This document shows positions 25,658 through 34,581 of a stretch of DNA of 64,000 nt, in pieces. The notes beneath the pieces were generated by a model that was given only the letters and a program-made list of their open reading frames with translations, was not told the origin of the DNA and made no database searches. Where the stretch lies: assembly GCA_900547475.1 (NCBI GenBank), contig URGW01000016.1, positions 9,269 to 73,268 of the forward strand. Reading direction: 5' to 3'. Position 1 is the stretch's first letter. Each line of letters starts with the position of its first letter. The position numbers were made by a program, and so were the translations under genes. Source of the DNA: an uncultured Clostridium sp. Lineage in GTDB: Bacteria > Bacillota > Clostridia > Clostridiales > Clostridiaceae.

Positions 25658-26413
25658 TTATCTTTCTTTAATTACAGCTTTTCTAATTAATAAAAATGCT
25701 ATTCCTGATAAAATTACTGTAATTACTAAAAATGTTATTATACATGCAAAAACATTTAATGGCTCAAATCCAAATATATAATCAATAAACTCATTTAATT
25801 TCATTGCTAACCTAGGATTTCTTATTGGAAGAGTAGTATTAAATATTATAAGCATTACTGGAGCAACTGATACTAATACTTTTACATATTTATTAGATCT
25901 ATAATAAATCATATTAATAACTATTCCAGCTACATAAGCTAAAAGACAAAATGAAAATTGAAATAAAAATGTATTTATTATAGTGGTAAAACTATTACTT
26001 TGTACCCAGCTATCATTAAAAACATTAGCCATATTTCCTAATAAACTTCCATAGGTCATATCATAAAGAGTTGGATTTTTAATAAAAATATTATTTATTC
26101 TATTAATTGTAATATCTAAAATTGATACTACTAACGCTATTGGTAAACTTGAAATTAGTAGACCTTTTATAAATGTCTTTCTTGAAATACCATTACTTTT
26201 TGCAAAATAGAAATTTGATTTAAAAGAATTTAATCCAGAAATAAATAAAAATATTATAGTTACAAACTCTATTCCTGACATTGTGCCTTGTAGGCCACTA
26301 GTATAATTTATTATACATAAAACTAAAAATATAAAAATAAACATTGAATAATATAAAATTGCTGATTTCATAATATTTTCAAAATTTATCTTTGCAATCT
26401 TTAGACTTTTCAT
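25658..26413 (-). CDS. ABC transporter permease (ABC-2 type)
   Basis: A 251-residue protein with six hydrophobic segments (for example FIFLVLCIINYTSG near residue 28 and VFACIITFLVITVILSGIAFL near the C-terminus) and a basic end. It has no sequence motif beyond the ABC-2 fold. The ATG follows the ATPase stop by one base and its GGAGGAGG ribosome binding site lies inside the ATPase 3' end. Together with the YtrA-type regulator it forms an efflux or stress-responsive ABC system of the kind induced by cell-wall antibiotics; the substrate is unknown. Confidence 0.8.
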   Translation of the reverse strand: MKSLKIAKINFENIMKSAILYYSMFIFIFLVLCIINYTSGLQGTMSGIEFVTIIFLFISGLNSFKSNFYFAKSNGISRKTFIKGLLISSLPIALVVSILDITINRINNIFIKNPTLYDMTYGSLLGNMANVFNDSWVQSNSFTTIINTFLFQFSFCLLAYVAGIVINMIYYRSNKYVKVLVSVAPVMLIIFNTTLPIRNPRLAMKLNEFIDYIFGFEPLNVFACIITFLVITVILSGIAFLLIRKAVIKER

Positions 26414-26414
26414 C

Positions 26415-27287
26415 TTAAACCTCCTCCTTTTCAGTTAAATATATAAATAACTTTTGTAATTCAACTTTTGAAAACTTTAAATCTAAATCTTCTGCTAATT
26501 TTTTATCTTCTTTAGTTAAATTACCTATTATAGTGGCAGATTTAAATGATGTTATCTCTTCAATATTAACTATATTTTTTGCATTTATAAATTTATCTAT
26601 ATTTTCAGTTAATCCAGAAACAGTGTATGCTTTATCTAATAATTCTTCAGCTTCATCACTACTAATAACCTTACTATTATTTAAAATAATTACCTTCTCT
26701 ATTAAATTTGAGACCTCTTCAATAATGTGAGTAGATAAAATTATAGTTTTAGGATTTTCAATATAATTCTCCATTAACTCTTTATAAAACAACTCTCTAT
26801 TATTTGCATCAAGCCCTAGTATAGGCTCATCAAATATCAAAACTTCAGCATTTGAAGCAAGTGTAGTTATTATTTTGCATATTGAAGTGTATCCTGTAGA
26901 AAGATTTTTCATTTTAGTATTAATATTTAAACTAAATTTCTTTGATAACTCTAAGGCATAGTTGCTATCAAAATTACTATAAAATTCTTTAGTCCATTTA
27001 AATATATCCTTTACTTTAAAATCTTCTGGATAAAGAGTTCTTTCGGTCATAAAATATATCTTTTCTAAAGCATTATCATTTTCATATACATTTTCACCAT
27101 CAATTGTGATTTCACCTGAATCTACTATTGCTCTATCAGTAATTAAATTTAATAAAGTTGTTTTTCCTGCTCCATTTCTTCCTAATAACCCGTAAATTTT
27201 ATTTTCTTCAAATTTTATATTTATATCTTTTAAAACTTGTTTTTTATTATAGGTTTTATTGACCTTTTTAATCTCTATTATAGCCAT
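26415..27287 (-). CDS. ABC transporter ATP-binding protein
   Basis: A 290-residue ATPase with Walker A GRNGAGKTTLL (about residue 36), Q-loop replaced by a FMTERTLYPED region, signature NLSTGYTS (degenerate LSGGQ, about 132), Walker B VLIFDEPILGLD and switch His in IILSTHIIEE. LSTGY signatures are typical of the YtrB/BcrA-like exporters. It is flanked by its GntR-type regulator (four bases upstream) and permease (one base downstream). Confidence 0.9.
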   Translation of the reverse strand: MAIIEIKKVNKTYNKKQVLKDINIKFEENKIYGLLGRNGAGKTTLLNLITDRAIVDSGEITIDGENVYENDNALEKIYFMTERTLYPEDFKVKDIFKWTKEFYSNFDSNYALELSKKFSLNINTKMKNLSTGYTSICKIITTLASNAEVLIFDEPILGLDANNRELFYKELMENYIENPKTIILSTHIIEEVSNLIEKVIILNNSKVISSDEAEELLDKAYTVSGLTENIDKFINAKNIVNIEEITSFKSATIIGNLTKEDKKLAEDLDLKFSKVELQKLFIYLTEKEEV

Positions 27288-27291
27288 ATAC

Positions 27292-27654
27292 TTACCCCTC
27301 TTTATTAATCATTTTTATAATATCTTCAGTTGATATATTTAACTTTTTTGCTTCATCTAAAAGTGTAACTATATAATTATTGAAAAAGCTCTCTTTTCTT
27401 TTATTCATTAACACCTCTTTACTTCCCTTTGAAACAAACATACCAACACCTCTTTTTTTATATATAATTCCTTCATCAACTAAAATATTAAATCCCTTTC
27501 CTACAGTAGCAGGATTAATTTTATACTTTACTGATATTTCTGTAGTTGATGGTATCATTTCATCCTCTTGAAAAATTCCCTTTATAATATTGTCCTCTAT
27601 TGCTTGAGCTATTTGAATATAAATAGGAATATCATTATTAAACTCTATAATCAT
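27292..27654 (-). CDS. GntR family regulator, YtrA subfamily
   Basis: A 120-residue repressor: GntR winged helix (IYIQIAQAIEDNIIKGIFQEDEMIPST..., recognition helix STTEISVKYKINPATVGKGFNIL) with only a short C-terminal dimerisation tail, which defines the YtrA subgroup. YtrA proteins repress their own ABC operon and respond to cell-wall stress. The first gene of the GntR-ATPase-permease operon; its promoter has a palindromic site over the -10. Confidence 0.9.
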   Translation of the reverse strand: MIIEFNNDIPIYIQIAQAIEDNIIKGIFQEDEMIPSTTEISVKYKINPATVGKGFNILVDEGIIYKKRGVGMFVSKGSKEVLMNKRKESFFNNYIVTLLDEAKKLNISTEDIIKMINKEG

Positions 27655-27702
27655 ATTATGTTTTTACCCTCCCTTCTCTTACTTAGTTGATTGGTTAATT
27701 AC

Positions 27703-27742
27703 TTATATAACTAACTATATAACCATTACTCCTTATTGTCAA
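27703..27742 (-). promoter_or_regulatory. promoter and probable operator of the GntR-ABC operon
   Basis: On the minus strand -35 TTGACA (27742-27737), 17-bp spacer, -10 TATAGT (27719-27714). TTATATAACTAACTATATAA (27703-27722) covers the -10 and is nearly palindromic, so it is the likely YtrA-type operator. Confidence 0.65.
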
Positions 27743-27870
27743 TATTTAACTGTAATTTTATTTAAATTTATAAAAAATCTTTATCTTTAAATTTTCATTT
27801 TAACTTATTATTATATTTTTTATTGTATAATATAAATATTCTTATTTTTTAATTGAAAGGAGAATTATTA

Positions 27871-28428
27871 ATGAAGGAATTAGAAACTAGAGTAATGGAT
27901 ATTGATGTTGATGATATTAGAAATAAAATGGAAGCTTTAGGAGCAATTAAAGTTAAATCTGAAGATCAAGTTAATGAAATATATGATTTTGAAGATGGTA
28001 GACTTTTAGCTGATAAGGGATATGCTAGAGTTAGAACTACTATAGATAGACTTACTGGAAAAGAAACTGTATTTATGACTACTAAAAAAATGTTAAGTCA
28101 AGGTACATTTAAAGTTATGGAAGAAAATGAAACTATTGTTGAGAATGGAGAAATGGCTAGAAGAATATTTAAATCTTTAGGTCTTGTACTTCAAGAGTCT
28201 ATTTCTAAGTATAGAGAAAGTTATAAACTTAATGATTCTTTAATTGAAATTGATATTAATGATAAGAGCTTCTGCCCTTTCCCTTATTTAGAAATCGAAA
28301 CTACTTCTGAGGAAAAGCTTGAAGAAATTTTAAAATTAATCGGCTACACTTTAGCTGATACTACATCTAAAACTATTTATGAAATTTTATCTGAAAGAGG
28401 AATTGAAGGCAAAATTAAAGGAAGGTAG
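27871..28428 (+). CDS. CYTH domain protein (class IV adenylate cyclase/thiamine triphosphatase-like)
   Basis: A 185-residue CYTH (triphosphate tunnel) protein. It opens with the ELETRV form of the ExExK/R motif, continues with RLLADKGYARVRT (tunnel Arg residues) and ends with SLIEIDINDK...YLEIETTSEE, all typical of CyaB-like enzymes that act on a triphosphate with a divalent metal. The true substrate (ATP cyclisation, ThTP or inorganic triphosphate) cannot be read from sequence. ATG 27871 has AAAGGAG ten bases upstream; the TTG at 27853 is rejected. It appears monocistronic. Confidence 0.85.
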   Translation: MKELETRVMDIDVDDIRNKMEALGAIKVKSEDQVNEIYDFEDGRLLADKGYARVRTTIDRLTGKETVFMTTKKMLSQGTFKVMEENETIVENGEMARRIFKSLGLVLQESISKYRESYKLNDSLIEIDINDKSFCPFPYLEIETTSEEKLEEILKLIGYTLADTTSKTIYEILSERGIEGKIKGR

Positions 28429-28440
28429 TTATTGTTTAGA

Positions 28441-28502
28441 TGCCATGATGCCGGAAATTATTATATTATTGAAAAATATAATTAAATTTTTACACCATGG
28501 CA
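28441..28502. other. intergenic long hairpin without U-run
   Basis: TGCCATG (28441-28447) pairs with CATGGCA (28496-28502); inside, ATTATATT and AATATAAT form a second stem. Neither strand shows a T-run after the outer stem, so its role is unclear; it lies between convergent genes. Confidence 0.35.
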
Positions 28503-28522
28503 CCCAATACCTAACTAATAAT

Positions 28523-29668
28523 TTAGTTATTGCTATAACTAATACTTTCTAAAACTTCTCCAGTTTCTATATCTATAGCAACTATAGCCCCTCTTGAAGT
28601 TTCCCCCTTCATAGATTCAGAAATAAAATCTTCACTTATATAATCTAATCCTGAATCTTTAATTATTGAAATATCTTCTTCATAGCTTTTTCCTACTAAA
28701 TTAATACTATTAGAATTATTATTGCTAGTTGTTGCTGAAACACTAATTCCTGTAGCACTTAAAACTATTCCCCCTACTAATAAACCTGCAAAAACATTTT
28801 TAAATTTATTTGATTTTTGTACATTTAACATCATTATTAACCTCCTCTTTATATATTTTTTATCATTACATAAATAGAGACATAAACTACTTGGGGCTAA
28901 ACTTACATTTTCGATAATACTTAATATAACATTTCCATATTCTTTTCTTTCCTCATATGACATCTTCTCTGCAACTATTTCATCACAAGATATCTCGCAC
29001 CATTTTTCCATATTATTATTTATAATATAAATTATTGGATTAAACCAATGGACAGCAGTAACTCCTATTTGAATAATCTTAGTTAATAAGTCTCTTCTTC
29101 TTAAATGAATTAACTCATGTATCAGCACTGGCTCTAATTTTTCACAATATTCTATATTAACTGGAAAAATAATCCTAGGTTTTACTACACCTACCACCAT
29201 AGGTGTAGTAACAGCTAAACTTCGCTTTATTGATATATTAAAATTAATATTTAGCTTTACTTTACACCTGTAAAGTAAATTATCTAGTTCATTGTCTTCA
29301 TAGCTAAAATTCATAATTTCTTTTATAAAATTATGATAACAATAAATATTCCAAACAATAAATAAACTTACTCCTAATATCCATATAATAAATAAACAAT
29401 TTAAAAGTTTTAGTGAATTATTTCTATTTGCTATTTCGTTAAAAGCAATATTAAAAGAATTCGAATATATTTTCCTAGAAGTTCTACTAAAAAAATCATA
29501 AATTAAAACAATAGGAAATATATAAAATATCATATTTAGTTTTAGAATCAAAAAATGCCATTTAGCTGAAAATATCCTTTTAGTAAAAAATGAAATTAAA
29601 TAAAATATTATAAAAAAAATACTACCTGAAATACTTAACTGTAAAACTGTCTTTAATATATTGTTCAT
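28523..29668 (-). CDS. BlaR1/MecR1-like M56 family metallopeptidase
   Basis: A 381-residue membrane protein: four N-terminal helices, then a zinc-metallopeptidase motif LIHELIHLRRRDLLTK (HExxH-like, about residue 188) and ISCDEIVAEKMSYEERKEYG (second ligand region), then a further membrane helix and a short extracellular tail. BlaR1 proper carries a penicillin-binding sensor domain of about 250 residues after that helix; here there are only about 80 residues (VGKSYEEDISI...GETSRGAIVAIDIETGEV) with no SxxK site. So it senses something other than a covalently bound beta-lactam. It lies ten bases after the BlaI-like repressor gene, its likely proteolytic or signalling partner. Confidence 0.85.
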   Translation of the reverse strand: MNNILKTVLQLSISGSIFFIIFYLISFFTKRIFSAKWHFLILKLNMIFYIFPIVLIYDFFSRTSRKIYSNSFNIAFNEIANRNNSLKLLNCLFIIWILGVSLFIVWNIYCYHNFIKEIMNFSYEDNELDNLLYRCKVKLNINFNISIKRSLAVTTPMVVGVVKPRIIFPVNIEYCEKLEPVLIHELIHLRRRDLLTKIIQIGVTAVHWFNPIIYIINNNMEKWCEISCDEIVAEKMSYEERKEYGNVILSIIENVSLAPSSLCLYLCNDKKYIKRRLIMMLNVQKSNKFKNVFAGLLVGGIVLSATGISVSATTSNNNSNSINLVGKSYEEDISIIKDSGLDYISEDFISESMKGETSRGAIVAIDIETGEVLESISYSNN

Positions 29669-29677
29669 ACATCTCCC

Positions 29678-30055
29678 TTACTTATCAGAGAACCATTCCT
29701 TCAATTCATCTATTTCTTTCTTATTCATTTTTTTACCATAATATAAAGCTGATAAAAATTTCTTAACTGATCCTTTATACATATCATTTAATATACCTTC
29801 AGCTTCTCGTTGTCTATATTCTTCCATCGTTAATGAAAACATATAATAATTGGCTCTTCCTCTTTTAATAGAAGTTAAAACTCCTTTTTCAATCATCCTA
29901 GAAAGAAATGTTGCTATTGTTTGCCCTGACCATCTTTTACCTTTTTCTTTTTCAATTATATTTAATAATTCTGCTGATGTTACTTCTTTGTTAAGCCCCC
30001 ATATAATTGTCATTATCTCCATTTCCGTATCTGATAATTTTTGAAATTTTTTCAT
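29678..30055 (-). CDS. BlaI/MecI family transcriptional repressor
   Basis: A 125-residue penicillinase-repressor-family winged helix: LSDTEMEIMTIIWGLNKEVTSAELLNII (residues 5-32), then GKRWSGQTIATFLSRMIEKGVLTSIKRGRANYYM. Such dimers bind TACA-N-TGTA palindromes and are cleaved or released through the M56 partner. ATG 30055 lies nine bases after GGAGTG; two earlier ATGs overlap that site. Two operators are visible right upstream. Confidence 0.9.
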   Translation of the reverse strand: MKKFQKLSDTEMEIMTIIWGLNKEVTSAELLNIIEKEKGKRWSGQTIATFLSRMIEKGVLTSIKRGRANYYMFSLTMEEYRQREAEGILNDMYKGSVKKFLSALYYGKKMNKKEIDELKEWFSDK

Positions 30056-30070
30056 AATGCGCATCACTCC

Positions 30071-30132
30071 AGTAATATAATTATATACTACACGTCTGTA
30101 GTATATAATTATATTACTACATTAATGTAGTA
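30071..30132. promoter_or_regulatory. two BlaI-type operators
   Basis: TACTACA-N4-TGTAGTA occurs at 30085-30104 (as ATACTACA/TGTAGTAT) and at 30115-30132. Centres are 29 bp apart. The first is the middle of a perfect inverted repeat with 22-bp arms (30071-30092 and 30097-30118). They lie immediately before the repressor gene. Confidence 0.75.
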
Positions 30133-30154
30133 CATACAATACATTTTTTAATAT

Positions 30155-30202
30155 AAACAAAAAAGTATAGTAAGATTTATCATAATTAAACCTTACTATA
30201 CT
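30155..30202 (-). terminator. terminator of the first deacetylase gene
   Basis: AGTATAGTAAG (30164-30174) pairs perfectly with CTTACTATACT (30192-30202); on the minus strand it is followed by TTTTTTGTTT. Confidence 0.75.
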
Positions 30203-30227
30203 ATATATCTCTTATTATAATTACTAT

Positions 30228-31250
30228 TTATTTTATAGTTCTAAATTCAAAGCCTTTGCTTTGTAAATATTCTATTATTCCTGGAAGCGCCTTTACCGTT
30301 TCTTCCTTTCCATATGTATCATGCATTAATAAAACTACACTATCTGCATTAGGTCCTAGAACCTCTACACTTTCTTTTACACATTGCACTAATTCATCAG
30401 CATTTTTCTTTTTTCCTTCTGCATCCTTGTTTAATGCATTCCAATCTACATTATAATAACCATTTTGCTCCATTGCTTCTTTCATAGGAGTACGTCCTTC
30501 CCATGACCAGTATCCACCTGGTAATCTAATAACTCTTGTAGAAAAATCCTGACCTAACACTGCCTTCATTGAATTTTGACTTTTCTCAAGATCTGATAAA
30601 ATATTATCTACGTTCATAACTCTATTAGGATATAAATATGAATAGTCATGTCCATATGTATGATTTGCTATTGCATGTCCTCTATTAACAGTTTCCTTTA
30701 ATATATCTTTTGCACCTTCACTCTTATCTATTGATGAACCTAATACAAAAAATGTTGCCTTAACATTATAATTATCTAATATATCTAATACTTGTGGAGT
30801 ATTTGTTGTCGATGGTCCATCATCAAAAGTTAAATAAACAACCTTTTTACCATCTGTTCTCACCGGATATTGTTTAGTTCCATTTAAAAGTCCTTTAGTA
30901 TTTTCAGCAACCATAGCTGCATCATCTGCATTAGGATCTTCTTCAAATGATAAATAACCACTATTATCTAACTTATTACTCTCTTCCTTATTATTATTTG
31001 ATTCCTCTTTATTACCTTCTACTTGTTCCTTATTATTTTCTGCATTATCTTTATTGTTAGATTCTGTATTATCACTTGTCCCAGTTTGATTCTCACTTGG
31101 ATTTGCAATTTGTACATTTTCTTGTTTATGTTTAGGGATAAATTTAATAACTACAAATATTCCTACTATCACTAAAACGCATGCTATCAAAATTGCTTGA
31201 TTTCTTTGTCTTTTTTTCTTTCTGTTAACTCTACTCTTATTTTGACCCAT
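30228..31250 (-). CDS. peptidoglycan-type polysaccharide deacetylase (NodB domain)
   Basis: A 340-residue exported enzyme: cytoplasmic basic start, one signal-anchor helix (residues 17-36), a long Asn/Glu/Lys-rich linker, then a CE4 NodB domain from about 125. Motifs: TFDDGPST (catalytic Asp and metal Asp), NHTYGHDYSYLY (metal His residues), RLPGGYWSWEG and LLMHDTYG (catalytic His). It would remove acetyl groups from N-acetylglucosamine or muramic acid in the wall, aiding lysozyme resistance. The catalytic domain is nearly identical to that of its upstream neighbour, while the linkers differ. Confidence 0.9.
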   Translation of the reverse strand: MGQNKSRVNRKKKRQRNQAILIACVLVIVGIFVVIKFIPKHKQENVQIANPSENQTGTSDNTESNNKDNAENNKEQVEGNKEESNNNKEESNKLDNSGYLSFEEDPNADDAAMVAENTKGLLNGTKQYPVRTDGKKVVYLTFDDGPSTTNTPQVLDILDNYNVKATFFVLGSSIDKSEGAKDILKETVNRGHAIANHTYGHDYSYLYPNRVMNVDNILSDLEKSQNSMKAVLGQDFSTRVIRLPGGYWSWEGRTPMKEAMEQNGYYNVDWNALNKDAEGKKKNADELVQCVKESVEVLGPNADSVVLLMHDTYGKEETVKALPGIIEYLQSKGFEFRTIK

Positions 31251-31458
31251 AATTCTATGTTTTCCTCCACATTTTGTATTTTAAATTATTTATTATTTTT
31301 TCTAAGCATAATTTTTTTCTTTAAACTTATTTTTCTCTATAATATTAATATACATTATACTTATGGGTGAATTCGTTACAAAAGTGTTACAAATTAATTT
31401 CACTCTGAAAACATAATAGGGATAAGTTAAAACTCATTCCATTAATTTTAATTTTTTA

Positions 31459-32430
31459 CTACTTAATAGTTCTAAATTCAAAGCCTTTTCCTTGTAAATA
31501 CTCAATTATTTGTGAAAGTGCCTTTACTGTCTCTTCTTTTCCATATGTATCATGCATTAAAAGAACAACACTATCTGCATTAGGTCCTAATACTTCTATT
31601 GTGTCCTTAGTGCTTTGTAATAATTCATCTGCATTCTTTACATTTCCTTCAGCATCTTTATTTAATGCATTCCAATCTACATTGTAGTATCCATTTTGCT
31701 CCATGGCTTCCTTCATAGCCGTACGACCTTCCCATGACCAGTATCCTCCTGGAAATCTAATAACCCTTGTAGAAAAATCTTGACCTAATACTGCCTTCAT
31801 TGAATTTTGACTTCTTTCAAGATCTGATAAAATATTATCTACATTCATAGTTCTATTAGGATATAAATATGAATAATCGTGTCCATATGTATGATTAGCT
31901 ATAGCATGTCCCCTTTTAACAGTTTCCTTTAATATGTCCTTTGCTTCTTCATTAGCTTCAATTGATTTTCCTAAAGTAAAAAATGTTGCTTTAACATTAT
32001 ATCTATCTAATACCTCTAATACTCCTGGGGTATTAGTCGTTGATGGCCCATCATCAAAAGTTAAATAAACAACTTTTTTACCATCTGTTCTTACTGGATA
32101 TTGCTTAGTTCCATTTAAAAGTCCTTTAGTATTTTCAGCAACCATAGCTGCATCATCGGCATTAGGATCCTCTTCAAGTGATAAATAACCACTATTATCT
32201 AATATATTACTTTCTAATTCTTGGTAATTGCCTGTTACTTCCTTATCTCCTGAGTTTATTTCTTCATCAGAATTTGTTGTAACTTGTACATTTTCTTTAT
32301 CTTGTTTTGGAATAAATTTAATTCCTACAACTACTACACTAATTATTAAAATACATATTATTAAAATAATAGCGTTTTTTTTACTTTTTTCTCTTCTATA
32401 CCTACTTCTATTCCCCCTATTTCCTAGCAT
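31459..32430 (-). CDS. peptidoglycan-type polysaccharide deacetylase (NodB domain), tandem paralogue
   Basis: A 323-residue protein with the same layout: signal-anchor helix (residues 20-40), shorter linker, shared LDNSGYLSLEEDPNADDAAM segment and a CE4 domain with TFDDGPST, NHTYGHDYSYLY, RFPGGYWSWEG and LLMHDTYG. The two genes are 208 bp apart and look like a duplication followed by linker divergence. There is no clear terminator between them, so they may be co-transcribed. Confidence 0.9.
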   Translation of the reverse strand: MLGNRGNRSRYRREKSKKNAIILIICILIISVVVVGIKFIPKQDKENVQVTTNSDEEINSGDKEVTGNYQELESNILDNSGYLSLEEDPNADDAAMVAENTKGLLNGTKQYPVRTDGKKVVYLTFDDGPSTTNTPGVLEVLDRYNVKATFFTLGKSIEANEEAKDILKETVKRGHAIANHTYGHDYSYLYPNRTMNVDNILSDLERSQNSMKAVLGQDFSTRVIRFPGGYWSWEGRTAMKEAMEQNGYYNVDWNALNKDAEGNVKNADELLQSTKDTIEVLGPNADSVVLLMHDTYGKEETVKALSQIIEYLQGKGFEFRTIK

Positions 32431-32550
32431 CTTTACCCCTCCTCCTATTTTAAAATTACATTATTATAATAACATATAAAAGAATATTCTTCCAAAGATC
32501 TTTTATCAAACTAAATTCCTCTTCTCTACTAAATTTACATTAATATCAAA

Positions 32551-32580
32551 CAAAAAAAGGACAAGTGTTCCTGTCCTTTT
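32551..32580. terminator. terminator after the serine hydrolase gene
   Basis: AAAAGGACA (32555-32563) pairs with TGTCCTTTT (32572-32580), eight-base loop; on the minus strand TTTTTTTG follows. Confidence 0.75.
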
Positions 32581-32609
32581 AATTTTATATTTCATACTTA
32601 TAAAAAAAA

Positions 32610-33773
32610 TTATTTATCTAAATATTCTTTATAAATATACTTTCTTATTTCTTTTTCAACGCTATCACACTTATTAATTCTTTGAATAAAATATAATATT
32701 ATAGTATTATTTTTCGGATCGATTATAGACTCTGTTCCAGCCCATCCTCCCCATCCAAATTCACCTATAGCGCATGGAGTATTAGCTATTTTTTTATCTT
32801 CCAAAACCCTAACTAATGTCCCATATCCATATCCTTTTAAATCTTCCCAGTCATAAGTTTTTAATTGTTTTTCACTTAAATGGTTAGTTCTCATAAAGTC
32901 TATAGATTCCTTTTTTAAAATTTGCTTATCATTATAAACTCCACCATTAATTATCATACTGTCAAAATGTGAATAATCTTCATATGTTGATACTAGCCCT
33001 GCTCCACCAGACTGAAAGCCTGGTAATTTATTCTGTCTCATTATTGCTAAATTATATCCTTCATATGGTCTTAATTTAGGTTCTTCTTCAAAATATTCAT
33101 ATACTTTCGCAAATCTATTCCACTTTTCTTCCGGAACATAAAAATCTGTATCAACCATCTCTAATGGTATAAAAAATTCATCTCTTAAGAAATCTCTATA
33201 TGACTTTCCTGATACAAGCTCAATTACAGCTCCAAGAATATCAGCTGAAAATCCATAAGCCCATTTTTCACCTGGTTGAAATTCTAAAGGAATTTGTCCT
33301 AATTTATTTGCAAATTCTACTGTAGTTAGTGGAGTTCTCATTAACTCTTTTTCAATAACTTCATTAACTATAGCATTAACTTTCTGTCCAACTTCACTAT
33401 CACTTGGATATGCAACACCTGAAGTCATAGTTAATAAATCTTTTATTACTACTTCCCTATTAGAATCTTCAATCTTTCCATTGCATAATACCTTTTGATT
33501 TTTAAATCCATTTAAAAATTTAGACACAGGAGTATCTAATGATAATAACTCACGTTCAATTAAAAGCATTGTAGCTGCAGCTGTGATTGGTTTACTCATT
33601 GAATATATACTAAAAATAGTATCTCTTTTCATTTCTATTTTTTCTTCTAAATTAGAATAGCCAAATTGTTTAGAAAAAATCTCCTTACCATCTTTAATTA
33701 CATAAATACTTGCTCCAGCTAAATTCCCCTTTTCTAATTCATATTCTACTATTTTCTCAATTTTTTCACTCAT
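32610..33773 (-). CDS. beta-lactamase-fold serine hydrolase (class C/EstB-like)
   Basis: A 387-residue cytoplasmic-looking protein (no signal peptide) of the beta-lactamase/transpeptidase-like family PF00144. The nucleophile motif is SMSKP (Ser about residue 58) and the YxN-like motif is WAYGFS (about 168); the third box GEFGWGGWAG (about 345) resembles the HxG/WGG ending of EstB esterases. Lack of a signal peptide argues for an esterase or peptidase acting inside the cell rather than antibiotic resistance. Monocistronic, with its own terminator. Confidence 0.8.
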   Translation of the reverse strand: MSEKIEKIVEYELEKGNLAGASIYVIKDGKEIFSKQFGYSNLEEKIEMKRDTIFSIYSMSKPITAAATMLLIERELLSLDTPVSKFLNGFKNQKVLCNGKIEDSNREVVIKDLLTMTSGVAYPSDSEVGQKVNAIVNEVIEKELMRTPLTTVEFANKLGQIPLEFQPGEKWAYGFSADILGAVIELVSGKSYRDFLRDEFFIPLEMVDTDFYVPEEKWNRFAKVYEYFEEEPKLRPYEGYNLAIMRQNKLPGFQSGGAGLVSTYEDYSHFDSMIINGGVYNDKQILKKESIDFMRTNHLSEKQLKTYDWEDLKGYGYGTLVRVLEDKKIANTPCAIGEFGWGGWAGTESIIDPKNNTIILYFIQRINKCDSVEKEIRKYIYKEYLDK

Positions 33774-33799
33774 CTATAATCACCCTTTTTTTAGTATAG

Positions 33800-34297
33800 C
33801 TAATTATCTGATAAAGGTATACCATCTGCATCTTTAGTTATTGTGGTGCCACACAATATAAGTATCCCTTCAATAAATCCCCAAAGACTACCTGCACCAC
33901 AAGTTAAAATAGTAACTACAATTTGTAAAATCCCTATTCCTACATAACCTAAATAAAATCTATGAATGCCAAGTCCACCTACTAAAATTCCTAATATTCC
34001 TGCTGCAACCTTAGATTTTGGCTTTCTTTCTACATAATTTGAATTATAATTTTGATTATTGTAGTTATTAGAATAACCTTGATTGTTATTTGTATAGTAA
34101 TTTTGATTATTATAACCCTCTCTATTTAAATTTTCCTTATAATCTTCTATAATATTTCCACAATTACTACAAGTAGAACTATTTAATTTTACTCCACACT
34201 TATCACAATACCCTTGTCCTTCTCCTGACTTAAAGCCACAATTAAAACAAAAATTAACACCTTCATTTAATTTTTCTCCACAATTTTTACAATACAT
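33800..34297 (-). CDS. zinc-ribbon and TM2 domain membrane protein
   Basis: A 165-residue protein. Residues 1-50 contain zinc-ribbon pairs CKNC, CFNC, CDKC and CSNC; a Tyr/Asn-rich repetitive linker (NNQNYYTNNNQGYSNN) follows; residues 95-165 form a TM2 domain with two helices around the GIHRFYLGYVGIGILQ signature. TM2 proteins with zinc ribbons are common and functionally undefined. It is separated from the upstream tyrA end by a bidirectional terminator. Confidence 0.85.
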   Translation of the reverse strand: MYCKNCGEKLNEGVNFCFNCGFKSGEGQGYCDKCGVKLNSSTCSNCGNIIEDYKENLNREGYNNQNYYTNNNQGYSNNYNNQNYNSNYVERKPKSKVAAGILGILVGGLGIHRFYLGYVGIGILQIVVTILTCGAGSLWGFIEGILILCGTTITKDADGIPLSDN

Positions 34298-34415
34298 ATT
34301 AATTCCCCCTTAAACTGGTATGTAAATATTATACAGTACAAATTCAAAATATATCCATATATTTATATTATCATTAATACTTATTGTTAAAAATATGATT
34401 TCAATATAATAATAA

Positions 34416-34450
34416 CAAAAAACCTAAGATATTTTTACCTAGGTTTTTTG
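34416..34450. terminator. bidirectional terminator after tyrA
   Basis: CAAAAAACCTA (34416-34426) pairs with TAGGTTTTTTG (34440-34450). On the minus strand it lies about 130 bases after the tyrA stop and ends the aro operon. Confidence 0.75.
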
Positions 34451-34581
34451 TGCATTTTTATATTAAATTATTAACTTTTTTATTATATAGCCTCTTTATC
34501 AAGACTTTATTTTTACTATCCTTACAAGTTCCCTAAAATTTTTAAAGAAGTAATATAATAACTATATTCTTAATTAATATA

